A DNA stretch of 64,000 nucleotides from Neopestalotiopsis rosae (taxonomy: Eukaryota > Ascomycota > Sordariomycetes > Amphisphaeriales > Sporocadaceae). The notes below the pieces were generated by a model. The model ran no database searches. It saw nothing but the letters and a program-made list of their open reading frames with translations, and was not told the origin of the DNA. Made by a program: the position numbers and the translations under genes. This document shows positions 37,901 through 51,855 of this stretch, one piece after another. The stretch's first letter is position 1. Every line of letters starts with the position of its first letter. Location of the stretch: NCBI GenBank assembly GCA_023078685.1, contig JALGAS010000010.1, positions 558,001 to 622,000 of the forward strand, given 5' to 3'.

Positions 37901-40900
37901 TTTTTCTTCACACGAGGAAATATCAGCCCGGTTCCTACGCCTGCAGGCGCCAAATTCCTCCCGTCAACTACAAATCTGACTTACCTAGATCATGTACTTG
38001 GCACTAGTACATAGTAAGCGCAGGGGAAAGAGAGCGCGCGCGCGGGGGATTCATTGCGACGTTGACGGGCGGCGCGTAATGAGAGCAAGCCAGCCCACAG
38101 CATCGATTAACCATCCATGCCTTATTACAGTGAACCAGGTGTTGCCAAGCCTGAGGCTACTATTTGCCTGGGCGCCGTTTGGGGACCACAGTTGTCGGCC
38201 GTAAGGCTTTTCTCTAGACGCAGGGGAAGGTTTTGCTTGCCTGCTCGCGTGGGGTCACATTTTCAAGCATCCGTGATGATGTATGTCACTCTGTGTATAT
38301 CGAAGACACACAACCAAGTGTAATCTTCGCGTCATTGAACGACCAAGGTAATAGCTTACGACCGATTTTTGCTTCTTCGTATTCGTTCACTTTTATTGCC
38401 ATTTCTGGCCAGCCTACAGGAAGCAGCATAATTATAGTATCAAAAGAAGCAGCAGTAAAGTGCTGACATCGGAGACTAGACATGTACGTGCATTGGTTTA
38501 CTGGGGGGTTGCATGCATTTTGTGCCTCGAGTTGGCGTTCGGCACAAAGTCAGATTTAATGTATGTACGTACACAAACACGTGCACAATACCCGGAGGAG
38601 CGTTGCACCTAGTCACCATGCTGTGAGGAGGAAACCAGATTCCGCGAGCGCCTGGGCCTGAGCAGGATTTTTTTTCTCTCTCTCTGCCTGCCATCTCATT
38701 CTCCACGAGAAATCACGTCAGTGAGTCAATGATTGGCACTTGAATAGTGCAGTCGACCGTTGACATTTTGGTCATTGGATCTATTTGCACCGATGACGAA
38801 TGTAGGAGCATACTCCGTTGGTGAACGGACACTATCATCATAGTGCGTTGCACCAAGGTAGACTGACATTTCGATGAAGAAGTGCAGGTGGGCACATTGC
38901 ACAATAATCGTCAAAGAAGTCTTACCAAATTGGGTATATACTTGTCTTATACCATTGGATAGAGTTGCCAAGGCGGCCCGCCCGAGGGTTCTTGGGGTTT
39001 AGCACAGACAGGGAGGCGCCGCCCGAATCCCCCAGGCCTTGTCACCCTTTCGCTTGGGACCGCCATACACACGTGGCAGTCGGAATGCTGGTTTGGCTGC
39101 TCAGTTCACTCTCGACTTAGAGTTTCCCCAAGCTCAGCCACCATAGACCCTGAGATTTGCACGTAGGCTGCAAGTGGTAAGGACTGGAGAGTCGTCGCAG
39201 GTGCTAGAGAGCAAACTATCGTCCATGTGGTCAGGCTTATGGAATGGACCGGAGACTTTTCTTTGCCCAGCCAGGACATTTCTCAACGGCCAGAAACTCC
39301 GAAATGTCAGTTAGTAGACAGACCGAGAAAAGTGCTAACTATCAACATCTACGGTGGAGCACTCCTCGGATCTTGCGAGCTTCCAAGCGAGGTAGGCAGA
39401 TCTTCTCATCGATCACCACTCATGACAGTAACTCCGCCGAAAACGGGAAGCAATGCGCAAATGATGTTAGCTGGGTAGAAGATCACTTCAATTCCGCCCC
39501 GCCGCGGACCCTCTTCCGGCCTAAGATCACCCACGTATCTCTCTCACCTGAAGCCGGGGGTTGGTTTTGGCAAATCCTGAGAAAGAAACAGACTGATACG
39601 ATATACCTGCCTGAAATATCGACATCGTCATGGGCCCCGTGCTCACTCTTTGCCTTTTGCCCGGCCGTGGTTGCAGACGCAGAGACGGCATCATGTCCTT
39701 GTAAGTGATGTACGGTATTTGCAAGTGCCACACTACCTGTCAAAGCCAGGGGCAGAGAAGATCACACTGCAAGGCTGCCGGGGCCCCAGCCGAGAGCTAA
39801 TCCATCTTTGGAGAAATTAGACGAATTTCTCCACTCTCTGCTCCGAAGAGGCATGGCGTCTCAACTATACTCTAGTGTAATCGGTGCCCTCATCTACGCC
39901 TTGCAGAAGCCCATCTGCAATATCTTCCCACTCATCATAGCCATCCCGAGATCGTTGACCGCGCCCATCTGCGAAGCGAGCAAGCATCAACGGGCTATAG
40001 TGCCTTCTTGGCAGTAATTTTGCACCGCAGTTAGTATAGCATTGCCATATTCACGACTGCCTTCCGGTCACCGTAACGGGCAATGACTTAACCCAAGTCA
40101 GCAATCATCAACGGTCCAAGACATATCCTATTAGGTGGACCTCTCACTACCCTTTTTTACCTCCACACGATGGAATCAGGAACCTATGGTACATGGTGAA
40201 TACATGTTCCCTCTGCGATAGGAAAATAGAAAAATAAGAAAATAAAATCTCGCAAGGCAGACATTACGATATACAGGCGGTTGAATGACCCGCCGAGACT
40301 GCATCTGCGACATACCCTCGACGAGTGCCGACGAAGAATGCCAAACCGACAACATTCGATCAGAAAAGCACTTTTGGTACGGGGTCTGAGACATGTCAGT
40401 CACTCTCTGCCTTATCACCAGAATACAACCAGTCTACGGAGAGCCTGATAGGTCAATGAGCGAGTTTCCATTCGCGCCCGACAGCCTTCTTTCCCTTTTT
40501 CCTTTCCATCTCATCTCGCCAAAAATGTGAGGGCCACGGTGCACGGTCGACCACGTAGTCATGCACACTCAATACTTGCAAACAAAACAATTTACCTGTG
40601 TTCTAGTCCCTGAACCCGCGGCCCCGTCACCCGACTCCCGAGTCCCGAACTCAACTCGCCCGAGATTCTTATCACTCACACTCTCTCAGTGCACTCTGAG
40701 CAAAGCACGCACGGCCCCCAGTTTTTTTTCTTCCTTCTTTCGAATAGCCTTTTGCCCATGTCTGCGACAACACAGAGAGATCCTATGTCAGATCTAGTCA
40801 GGATGATGCATGCTCATCTTCTTTTTTCCCCGGTTCGTCCCCACAAACTCATCTCGATAATACTCCCAGGGTCAATTGCGATATAGGCCCCTCGCTGATC

Positions 40901-43900
40901 GAGACCACAACACACGCATGAGCTACTGCTGTAACAGTAATAGACCTGTAACGAAGAAGGAATCTGGATAGTCAAGGTATGAGATCCTTCAATGTTACTC
41001 CGAACCCGGTCTGCCATTTGCTGGCACAGCAAAAGCTTGGGGGGTATGTGTTCCCCAAATCCTGGTATCCCTGAACTCTATTCGTCTTGGGGTCATATAA
41101 GATCTCCGGTTAAGATCAAGGGTGTGGCCCAAGGTGCACACTCTTGGGTGGTAGTCCTAGATTGTAGTCCAAGCGCTGATTGGACGAGCGCAGCCATGTC
41201 TGCCATCCACAAACCACCCCCTTGGGATAAGCAGCATTGACCATACTACCGCAGAAAACAATGAGTGTCTGCAGTAGCAGTGCTGCAGTATTGGGAGCTG
41301 CGACTGCCCACAATCTCGTGTTTGCATCTTACCACATCTGGGATTTTTTTTTCCCTCTCCAATGACCATGTCTTCTAAATTTGGAATCCCAGTCTCTTGG
41401 GCCCAGGATGCCAACTTCCGAACAACCCTTACGAGTCAATACCATTATTTTGCCAGCAGCAGCCAATATGGAGTGTGCCATGTATGTAATGCCAATTACC
41501 TCATATAGGGGGAAGAAAGACGATGGTAAGGCTATTAGTTTTGCTTACAGCCGTTATTGCTGGGCAAGTCTACACGCGAGGGTGGATGCACTCCAGACAG
41601 TCTGGATTCTTCACTCTCTTTCGAGGGGGGAATACGTACCTACAGTACTGGCTATAGTACAGCCCCAACTGCCGTAGCCACATGCCCTGTGCGCCCGTGG
41701 TTTTACTGGCTTTGGTTCGCTGGCGGTCACTAACATGACAAAGCAAGAAAGCTTGTCTCTTGGTGTTCAATCTGTTTCTACCTCCTTTAAAACAAATCTA
41801 GGCCCCCTCATTGATGCTACTTACTAGTACGCAGTAGAGAGACGGTGGGCTAACGCTTCTCGCACTCTCAAGCCGAGAGTAGGCCAAACCCACTTGTAGT
41901 CATGTGTACCTGACATGGCCTGATAAGATGAATCTGGACTCTGGCTTACGATGGCGGGACCTACCGGTGTGGTGGGTTAGTCAACGCTGATTTTTGAAGG
42001 CAGAACAGAGCACGTAGGCTTGGTAATTTTGTCATTGATGCGATGCGGCGAGATGTGGCTGGACGTTTTTCTTGCTTTCATTGCCCACCCAGGTTCAGAC
42101 GTGCCCCAATCGACAAGGTTGGTCCTCCACATTGGAGGTGACAATCGGACGGAACGCCCAAGTCCCGAGAGCTCGGTAAACCAGGGTCGCGGCCTATCAC
42201 AGATGCTGGGCTTGGCTGCCGAGGGAAAGGGTGGGAAGTGGGAGAGAGAGACACTGACTAGCCGCTGGAGAGCGATTACCAGTGACCTAGACAATGAGCA
42301 AAGGAAATCTCTCCCAAGCACGGAACCTGCTGCGATCTCTCTTTCTTTGCCTGCTGGCTGGTCCTGGCAAATTGCCCTTCCCTGCAACCGTATCCGTATT
42401 CCTGGGCCTTGCGAAGTAATAGCTAGTTGAATGTAAGTACATAGTAGGTGGTACTTGCGCGCTGTGCCGTGAATAGTGCGGTTCATAGCGTACCGAGCCA
42501 AACGAGCAAATAATTGTCCATGCTTTTTTTTTTCTTTTCTTTTTTTTTTCTTGTACTGGTCTCCCCTCCACTCACCATGGTGTCCTGGGTGTATCCGTTT
42601 CTCTCTCACTAGCCACTACGACATAAACGCCAATGCTTTTTCATGCCTAGGATGCACCTGTCAGATTTTAGATTGCCTACTGGCCCAATACCCACCCTCG
42701 GTCCCGAGCAGTCATCGAGGTTGGAACACAACCCACACCACATACCACCCAACTGCCACACACATATCGAAATCCTCCGTATGATCTGACCCGACTGCTG
42801 GGAACCGCATGGGTAGCTGGTCACAGAGTGGTTCGTTCCGTAGGGACTGGGGGGCATATATGATCAATCGGACAGGGGAAAAGAAATCTGATTACTATTC
42901 AAATATGAGAAACTCCAATGATGTGTCCCTTATCTTAGCGATACCCTGGTTTTAATGGGGGAAAGAAATGGTGACTTTGGAAACTGTCCAGGTCCCCTTG
43001 AAACACTTGCACTGCTACCCTCACGAATATCGCCAATACCACGTACAAACAGTTGGAAAATGCATGTAATCATTGATATGTGAACAATGTAGGATCAAGA
43101 TGCTTGCTGGAATTGCAAGCTCCATGGCGATCACCTCGGACTCGCCCCACTTTGACAATGCAAGATCGCTCATCACATCATGATGATGGTGATCATAGAG
43201 AATATTCCCGATTCGCGAAAAAAGCATTCCCGTCTGGGATGGGAAAAAATACAAGTTGCTGTAATCATCATCATGGAGCACTTTGAAGCCCAAGGCTCCA
43301 GGCACTCGGCTCTCATTACGACAACGCTCCAAGATACGGACAAATATTCAATCAAACAAATGCCGGGCCGCCCCCTCTCTTTCGCTCGCACTCGCCTTGT
43401 CCTTGTCGTTGCGAGATATCGAACCATCATGGTCATAGGATCTAATTTAGTGAGCAGTTGAACGGGGTGCATACGGTCAAGGAAAAAGGATACGTATTCT
43501 ATAGCCCTGTAAGAATACCTTATTGATCTAGGGTCAGTAACAGGTATGGGAAAATAAGAGCTTGTCAGCGATCCAGCCCAGGTACCAAGAGAGAGGCCAG
43601 AGGACCCAGACGTGGCGATTTCTCACCCCCTCTTCTGGGAGAAAGAGAGAGATTTGATGGGATTGCCGTCCTGTCGGAATCTGGACCACACTGTCGGGTT
43701 CACTCGTCATGCAAGTGCCACGAAACCACCCCGCCGGTACCGATCCTAGCGCGCACTGACGGGCTGGATCACCCCCATTGAACTGCCTTGGGCTGCGCAT
43801 TCTCCAGGTTTATTGGCATCTACTATGTAAAGGCAATTGCCAGCTGGTTCAAGGTCAAGGCCAATTCCAAAAGAAGACACGACATGCATCGTTTAGACTA

Positions 43901-44695
43901 GAGTACGAGTTATCACTTCCAAGCCTGTACAGAGTATTATTCCGTACCACACACACACATTTTTCTATCAAGCGCCGTTGGCTTCACCGTCTAGTGAACT
44001 GGTCAGAAAAAGGCAGGTAATAGATACATTGAACATGATCCAAACGAAGTGCCGACCGACACTACTGTGTACTACTTGGCAGCTTTGCGATCGACATGAA
44101 TATAGACTGTTCCTCTGTCAAACTCTATCGATCCCATCGATTCGGTATGATATGATATGCACTCCTTCTGACCCAATCACAGACTCCCAACATGAATGCA
44201 ACTCGAGCTTAAATGAATAGAATTTAAATAATTTCAGAATTAGGCACACTTTCTATTGTTCGACCATATTAGTCAATGGCACCTTTACGGTAGTACCGGC
44301 ACAGGAAAACTCCCTTGCCATGGTGGTGGTATTTCTGCGGTATGTCCCTGGTCCGAATTACTATTTCGCAACTTGTGTGACGGTGCTTAAAGAAAAGTCT
44401 ATTTGTGGCGGTCTCCCGAGATCTTGTCACGCATATTCTGCACAAACCAGGGCGGCCTGCCTGGTGCAAATGCGCTGCTAGGGTCTTCAGTGGTCGGTGA
44501 GTTTGATAGAATTCTTTGCCGAGTGGTTGCTCAAAGTAAAGTGGTCGCCGACTTGACCTGCATATTGGCATCATTGGACATCAACCACCTGACTGCAAGT
44601 TTGTAGCATAGTAAACGATCTAGACATGCATCTTCAAGGGACCAGGGTCTCTCTGCTGGCGCGATGTGATGCTGGGTTTCTGTCGGGTAGCTTTT

Positions 44696-44734
44696 TTGAT
44701 TATTCGATCATTTGATTACTTGATTATTTGATTC
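44696..44734. repeat. Imperfect TTGATTA repeat
   Basis: About five imperfect copies of TTGATTA/TTGATTAT in an AT-rich patch, followed by a T-rich tract. Short and degenerate. Confidence 0.75.
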
Positions 44735-46014
44735 TATTTTATCTTTTTATTCTCAACTGCCCATGTACAGTACATCAAGGCAAATATCTCACGAGAAGCA
44801 GTAGTTCTTTTGATAGTGACAATTAAAATACAGGCATATAGGACCAGGGGATATCAAGACTCAAAGCTTGACCCTGGTCTACCGTCTTGCGAAATATCCC
44901 ATGGGTACCTGTCTGAGAGAGTTTCATTCATTTCAGCCACCCAAAGAGAGAGAGATCCCCTTTGTCGGGACCGTAGGGCCATGTCCAGCTAGCGGGGGGA
45001 TCCAACGGGAGTGCCGCAGTTAGGTCGTCCCAACTGAATGGTTCGGGAAGCCACCAAGCTATCAACCCAAAAGAAAGGGCAAAAAGAAAAAAAAAGACAA
45101 AGAGGGAATAAGAAAATAAGCACAGAGCAAGATTAGATTAGCGACAAGGCGAACACGAAAGAAATCCTACTGGTTTGCGGGTTTTGTGACTGTGCATCAA
45201 GTAAGAGTTGTTGCTTTTTTTGCTTCTTCTTCCCGGCTGCCGCTCTGCAAATGCGTTTCTCAACCCATGCCCATAGTGTTCTCCAAACACGACCATTTGC
45301 TTTTTCTTCGTCTATCCTCGTCTCCCTGCATCTTGTCCCACAGAAGGATGAATGGAACGCAGCGCAGGCCTGGCCAGTTTCACCGCATTTCTTGACATTC
45401 TTTGTTTACATGTATCTTTATCTTGCATGCAGCAGATTTTGGTAATTTCCATTTGGTCCAAAAAGAGCATGGCTTGCGATGTTTTTCTGTAGCTGAGCCA
45501 CAAGGGGCAATGACAGCAGAGAGATCGTCTTCTCGCAAAGTGAGGAGTCTCTTGCAAAAATCCACCACGCCTACTACACACGTACTAGATGATTGATTTC
45601 ATCTCTGCTGAACTCCAGGGTGTTTAAGTGATGGCACCCCGCAGTCTAGTCTTTTCATTGGACCTGGAACGGGGTTTCATTCAATACACTTCACTGCAAA
45701 ATGAAGGGCCCGAGGGGGGCCTTGCGTGGCCATGACCTACCGCTAACGGAGAGGAAATGCCCTGGGGGGAAAGCGCCCGGGGCCCGTTTGGCAGATGGGC
45801 ATGGATGCTACTACTTGCTACCACCTACTGGACAGGCTGGACTGCCATGTATTTTCTTTTGTCCGTCAGTCCCGACGAAGTGGTTGGGCTACGCGCCGCC
45901 CCGCGACAGGTCACCACCCCGGCCCCAATGCTACTCTGTACGCTTAACTTCTCCCACTCAAGTTTAGTTTGGAACCTTAATCGGGCTTGCTGCTTGCAGG
46001 TGAGGTAGGCGCGG

Positions 46015-46035
46015 CAGCAGCAGCAGCAGCAGCAG
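46015..46035. repeat. (CAG)7 trinucleotide repeat
   Basis: Seven CAG units, continuing as AAG CAG CAG CAA. On the minus strand it translates as poly-Cys in an open frame that otherwise has no support. Confidence 0.9.
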
Positions 46036-47688
46036 AAGCAGCAGCAAGCATGGACGCTCTGCTGCCGCTGCCGCTGCTTAGGGGCCTGTCTTCGCCCGTT
46101 TCCCACTGCCCACCCTCTCTCCCCTACCAAAATGATTGACCGACGGGCTGATTTGGTGGTCACCAAGGGCCTCCCTTCAGAGGAGGGCGCCGTTCTGCCG
46201 ACCCGCACAGTGGTCACGATGACTGGAAAAAGCGTTTTTGTTCCGGGGGACACATACGTTTTGCAGCGGCTTCCGCCCACATCCGTCCGAGCCAGGAAAG
46301 AAAAAATGTCTTGTCTTTCTCTCGGCCGCGTGGGAAGCACAGTGTCACTGTCCCACGGGGCGAGCCTTGTTTTCTTTTTCTTCTCTTTCGCTCCCAAGTG
46401 AAGCGTGAACTGTTCGTTCTACAGCAGGTTGATCGGCAATGCAGCTTGACATCCTCGACCCTCTCAACAGGTTCCGGAGCCTCTGGCTTCCGAGATTGTC
46501 GAGTTGCATTTTCCCCATCGATCGGTATTTTACTCAATGAACCAAGATTTATCCTGCCAACTTCCCGTTTTTTCCTTTCTGTCGTCCACTCCGCCCCACC
46601 AAGTGACCCCCTCTTGATATCATTAGAAATGGGCTGGTCTTTCTACGTACATCTCCAAAGGGTGTGGGCTATGTGTGTGTGTATGGGTATTGGACATCGT
46701 GACGTTGATGAAATTAGGTAGTGTGAAAAAGACACACCCCCGGACAGGTGGTGGACATCCCGCTCCGTGGGCACTGGGCGGTATTGCCCTATTCGCCATG
46801 GTAACCCAATGATACACCATCCTGTATGTGATTGCATAAGAAAGTGGTAAGGTTGCCTCGTGGCAATGCCGTCGTCCGTGGGGAGTACCCAGCAAGCCCA
46901 GTTGCTGCTAACGGCCGTAAGCCATCCCTTGTCACCCGTAAATGCACCAACTGCTGGCCCTGCTTGCTATGGGGAGCGGAGGAGAGGAAATATGGGCTTG
47001 CCGCACTTGCTACCACGCTGCACCCTTGGATTTGGAAATTGCGTCGTGCCCCAGGCCAAACCTGGATCTTGGTGGAGGGGCATGTATACAATAAACTTGG
47101 TAGGGCTCGAGCTATTTGCAACCGCGTTAGTAATATCGTGACATGATTATTATTCCTTACCCTTGACGACCTGAACATGAAGCTGTTGAGCCGCATCGAG
47201 AGTGACAAAACATGAAATTGCAAGGCACACATCAGCTGGAATAGCATCGCGAGGTTCGCCTGCAAGAACCCCTACATCCGAAGAACGCATAGTAACAGAG
47301 TGACATTCATGGGCTGTCTATACCTTGCGCACCTCTTGAATGTTGTACCTCGCGTGTACACTGTAATTCTATATGTGATTTTTAATCCTGCCAAATGTAT
47401 GTCTCGAGGCGCCTGAAGAAACGCGGGTCCTTCGACCGACTGCCTATTCGAGCGCGGATAGACAAGACAGACATGGCCCTCGATCCATAGACGCTACGCT
47501 GTTCTGCAGGTCAGAAGTCTCAAGCGCCCAGTCAATACTCCTTCACGCCTTTGTGTGGATAGAAACGGCTCGAGGCTCGAGCACACCAATATGCCGACCC
47601 CTATGTACGTAGGTAGGTAGGGCAAGGGATAAGAGATGGGAAAAAGAAGTAGGACTTGGTAAGATAGAGATGGACACCTTGCGACTGG

Positions 47689-48748
47689 CTAGACGTTGGC
47701 GACATCGCTCCGCCATCCCCACCCTCCGACGGCGTCCTCAGCCAGCCGCTTCATGCCTGAGGCGTAGCAGATCATCTGGGTGACTTCCCGAACTGCACGC
47801 ACCTGCTCAACGGTCGCGCCTCCATTCAATGCACCTCGGAGGTGACCCTTGAGCTGAGGGTTCACCTAAATTTGCGCCAAAGAAAAAACGTGGCCCCGTC
47901 AGTATCCGCAGGACCCTTGGAAATATTCAGGATAGGAAAAGGAAAAGGTGTACATGGCTGTAGGACTTGCTCTCACTCTCGCTCGCTCATTCTTACTCTT
48001 TTCCCATTTTTTCAGCTCGCATGTCAAAATAGAAACAACAGCACTTACATCCTGCGGAATGAGACCCGCGATCAAGACGAATGAAGTCTCGGTAGGCGAG
48101 AGGATCCTGGTGTTGCTCAGAATGTGACCATATTCGAGCCGGGCAATGAGCCCAAGGTCCTCGGTACCAGACCTGTCCATCTGCCCCATGACGCGCTTGG
48201 CTATCTTGCCGTAGATCATGTCGAAAAAGGTGCGCCCTCTCTCGAGGATTTCGGAATGCGGCACGTTGTAAATATCCCCCATTCTGCCTGTCGGCGAAGG
48301 AATGCCAGGCTCATCGATAAGCTCCTCAGGCGTAACCTGCTTTAGTGACAGCAAGGCGTTGATAGTCTATGTGAACATGTGTAAGCGATGTGTGATCGTG
48401 ATCGGTGATGTAGAAAATATACATGGATATGCAAAATGCAAGATATGAGTAAAACTCATGGAGGCAACCTACCTTGGGTAAGCCCCCAACGGCCGAGGTC
48501 TTGATGAGTGCCTCTCTGATTCTTCTTGAAATGTCCAGCTTGTCTGCGTCATTTGGCTTGACCTCGGCCCCATGGCTGCCGTGCTCGACGGCAAATGCAT
48601 AGACTTTTGCTATCTCATCCGGGCGATTCAGTATCGTTAATGCCGACGCTGCTATTATATACCAACTGTGCTGTGGTAGGATGGGATGATTCCGGAGTGT
48701 AGACAAGAGTGCCGGTGTCATGATGGCTGCAAGCTGAGGCAGCGCCAT
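47689..48748 (-). CDS. Carboxymuconolactone decarboxylase/AhpD-like protein
   Basis: Exons 48473-48748, 48049-48366 and 47689-47865, all joined in phase 0; 256 residues. Removing the introns restores GGLPKTINALLSLKQVTPEEL and GLIPQDVNPQLKGHLRGALNGG. The latter is the typical all-helical CMD/AhpD core (N-P-Q-L-K-x-H-x-x-G-A-x-N-x-G-A), followed by VEQVRAVREVTQMICYASGM. AhpD-type peroxidase activity needs a CxxC pair. This protein has only one cysteine (in MICYASG), so a peroxidase role is unlikely and the actual reaction is unknown. There is no signal peptide and no C-terminal SKL-like peroxisomal signal (it ends DVANV). It diverges from HRD1 across 500 bp. Confidence 0.88.
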
Positions 48749-49248
48749 TTTGATATGCAGATCCCCTCAGACAGCGAAGAATGCAAATTCGAGTGGCAAA
48801 TCATAATCGAATCCCGTCTTTGACCTCCGGAGCATACGGCACGGCAGTATTTGAAGAACAAAACACCGGCAGAAAATAAATGACCGGGCCCATGATCTCG
48901 GGTCTCCGTGACTAAGAAATCGGCGGTCCACTTCGCCGCAATTGCGCCCGAGATAACGGTCACGTGGGCAGCGTCCAGCTTCCGCGGTTGACCTTTGAGC
49001 CTACACCTAAATCGGGGGACGTCATTCCGCGCCGCGCGCTCCAGCTCCAAAACGTGGCATTAACGCAAGTGCGTGCTACTACCCAGTGCTACCGTCCACC
49101 AACAAACACACCCAGTAGCAAGCAGTGCATTGTTCATCACAACCGCATTCTCAACATCAAAATGATGGACACTTGATCACTCTGTTCTCTCACCAAGTCA
49201 CTTTCCATTTGATCCATCGCTGCTTGCATTTCAGTCCTCGTCGCCGAG
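48749..49248. promoter_or_regulatory. Divergent promoter, CMD-like gene and HRD1
   Basis: 500 bp between the two ATG codons (48748 minus, 49249 plus). A GC-rich centre near 48930-49050 is flanked by AT-richer DNA. A shared regulatory role is inferred from position. Confidence 0.55.
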
Positions 49249-51855
49249 ATGAGGCTGCTATGGTACGCCGGGGTAAGCTATCGACGATCCTCCCTATGCT
49301 GCAGCTGTGGTGGATAGCTAGGTTACGCCAGAGCTTCAGAGCTAACCAACCATCGCGAACAGTCTTCGGCCGCGCTCGCCGTGGGCGTGGTCACGTATGC
49401 CTTTAACCAGCGGGCCAATTTCTACTCGGCCATGGTGTATCTCTCCCAGAATAATATTAGTCTTATGGTGAGCATGCAACCGACGGGCCCCCCCCTTATC
49501 TGTTCCCGCGCGCACGCAACTCATTCGGAAGCATCGCTTTGCCTAACCAAATACCGTGTACCTAGATCCTCATCAACCTCATTCTCCTCGTCTACGGTAC
49601 CTTTGTGTATGGCCTGCAGCGAGTATGCTACGGTCAACTTCGACCCGTCGAAGTCGAGCAGCTGTACGAAAAGGCCTGGTTTGCCGTGACGGAAACATGC
49701 CTGGCCATGACCATATTCAGAGAAGAGGTTGGAGCTTGGTTCCTGGTCATGTTCACGGCCTTGGTCACGGGCAAGGTCTGGGAATGGATTGGCGAGGGCA
49801 GGGTTGAGATTCTCGAGCAACAGCCGCCGGCGAACCCCCGATTATTCCACACGCGACTCAGCATTTCGCTCCTATTGAGCATCATCTACGATACCTGGCT
49901 TTTCTCATACACGATAAACACCGTCATTCAGCAGGCACGCCCCAACATGATGGTCATGTTCTTGTTCGAGTTTGCCATTTTGAGCACCTGCTCGTTCCGA
50001 ACCGGCCTTCGCTACGTTTTGTCGCTCGTCGAGATGAATATTGTCAGCAAGCAAACACGAACGAGACTAGAAGAACGTCGCAAAGAAGTGCGCGAACAAC
50101 GTGCAGACATCCTCCGCCGACGCGAATCGGGCGATGCCGCCGAATCCGAGGCAGCCAACCAGGAGGAATTGCCCAACGAGGAAGACATTGACGAGATGGA
50201 CATTGAAGTGCCTGGCTGGGAAACCAAGGGCCAGTGGGTCCTGAGCCTGGATCTCTTTGCTGGTAAGTTGAGCTTTGGCAGTAGTTGTAGATATCGTCGT
50301 ATTTGTCTAACATCTTGTAGATTTCGTCAAGCTGGGCGTCTATGTCGGCTTCTTTGTTGTTCTCATGATGTTCTATGGTTTGCCCATTCACATCATGCGA
50401 GATCTATTCCTCACCACCCGATCATTCCTCAAGCGCCTTGGAGCCTTGGTGAAATACCGCAAGGCTTTGGCAGACATGAACAAATACCCGGATGCTACTC
50501 AGGAAGAGTTGCAACGTGAAGATACTTGCATCATTTGCAGAGAGGAAATGAGACCTTGGGATGCAGCAAACCCCGGAGCTGTCGAACGATCACGCCCAAA
50601 GAAACTTCCCTGCGGCCATATTCTGCACCTTGGATGCTTGAAGGGATGGCTGGAGCGACAGCAAGTATGTCCAACATGTCGACGATCTGTTGTAGTCGAC
50701 GGGGCAGTACCCAACGGCGACGGCGCAGCCCGACCCAATGCAGACGTCCAGGCCCCGGCTCCTGGTGCGCCCGGTGCTGCTAACGGTGCTGCCGATGGCA
50801 ACCAGGGCGAACAAGGAGGTCGTCAAGGCGGCATGCGCATGTTCCAATTTGGACCATTACGTCTCGGATTTGCGCAAGGCAACCCGCAAAGAGTTCAAGA
50901 ACTCTTGAATCAGCGTTTCAATGTCGGTCTAGATGGTGCTCCTGCACCTCTAGTTCCACCTCAGCCTGGAGTGGCCCAGCAGCCGCTTCCAGCAGCTCCG
51001 AGTAATAATACCGCCACGGATATTGCCAGCCAGCTCCATGAGTTGCAACAACGTTTGCAACAAGAGGTTCAGGCTTTGCAACTTACCCAAGCAGAGCTGC
51101 AGACCACGTATGCCCTTATGGCTGAGCTTCAGCGCTTGCGCCTGTATCAGCAACACCAACAAGTGGTTAACAGCGCATTGGGATTGCCCGTACAAGGCGC
51201 CCCTGCAGTCAATGGCCAAGGCCTACAAACACAACCAGTCGTCGGACATCAAGCAAACCATTTCCCAGCCATGCCTCCCACCATGGCTTCATTTCCTCCC
51301 ATCCCTCAGCGAGTTCAGACCCCCACACTTAGTCGGCATGTCGCTTCTGCGAATACCGCAGCCATTCCTGCAGGTAGCCCAGATCTACCGGAGGGTGTCG
51401 TGATTCCGCCGGGATGGACCTTGATGCCGTTGCAGCGAACGGATGGCCAACCGCATTCCTTTGCGCACCCAAGCACTTCGCACACTGAAGCTGCTCCACA
51501 ACCACACGCTCAAAATCCCTTCAGCCACGAAACAGCGACAAGCTCTGCTGGTCCGATACAAAGTGCTTTACAAGCAAATACGGCGCCCGAGAACGAATCC
51601 ACAACTACTAGAGCATCGGAAGCCCAAACAGAACCCCCGCAAGTGGCTGCACCTACACCAAGACTGCCCAACTGGGGTGGTGCTGCTCAGCTATTCTCCA
51701 ACGGAGGGGTGGGTACTGCCTCGAATCATGCAGCTGAGTCTTCTACTGAAGGCGCCGAGAACCATCAATCGCATGAGGGGCATGAAAACAGTGATACTAC
51801 GGACAAGGGCAAGGCGAAAGCAGTCACTGTTGAAGACACAGAAGATTCGGAATGA
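49249..51855 (+). CDS. HRD1: HRD1/synoviolin ER-associated degradation E3 ligase
   Basis: Membrane ubiquitin ligase and core of the ERAD retrotranslocation complex. Exons 49249-49272, 49363-49467, 49566-50262, 50321-51855; 786 residues, phases consistent. The tiny first exon encodes MRLLWYAG. The N-terminal 310 residues hold about six membrane segments ([73 protein letters not shown]). A charged cytosolic loop (about 180-260) has an acidic [13 protein letters not shown] stretch. The RING-H2 (about 345-403) reads C-II-C...C-G-H-ILH-LG-C...WL...C-PT-C with all eight ligands present. The tail of nearly 400 residues is Gln/Ala/Pro/Ser/Thr-rich and disordered, with a short Gln/Leu-rich helix near residues 510-550. 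Convergent with the SQR gene, only 256 bp away. Confidence 0.96.

Larger units (their letters stand above)
29305..47688. other. 18.4-kb gene desert upstream of C2H2 gene
   Basis: No open frame here shows a domain, a coherent exon chain or composition like the real genes on either side. The longest single frame (30833-31624, minus) looks like translated non-coding DNA. Simple-sequence tracts are scattered through it: a 7-bp minisatellite at 34848-34921, an AT-rich TTGATTA repeat at 44696-44734 and (CAG)n at 46015-46035. The stretch lies between the 5' end of the transcription factor and the 3' end of the CMD-like gene. It is therefore available as a long promoter, long leader or unannotated non-coding transcript. 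tRNA or 5S genes were not seen by eye. Confidence 0.6.

Noticed and set aside
45825..46397. 190-codon minus frame with a poly-Cys run, looking like a cysteine-rich secreted protein
   Set aside because: The cysteines come from the (CAG)n repeat read in one frame. No signal peptide and no spaced cysteine pattern.
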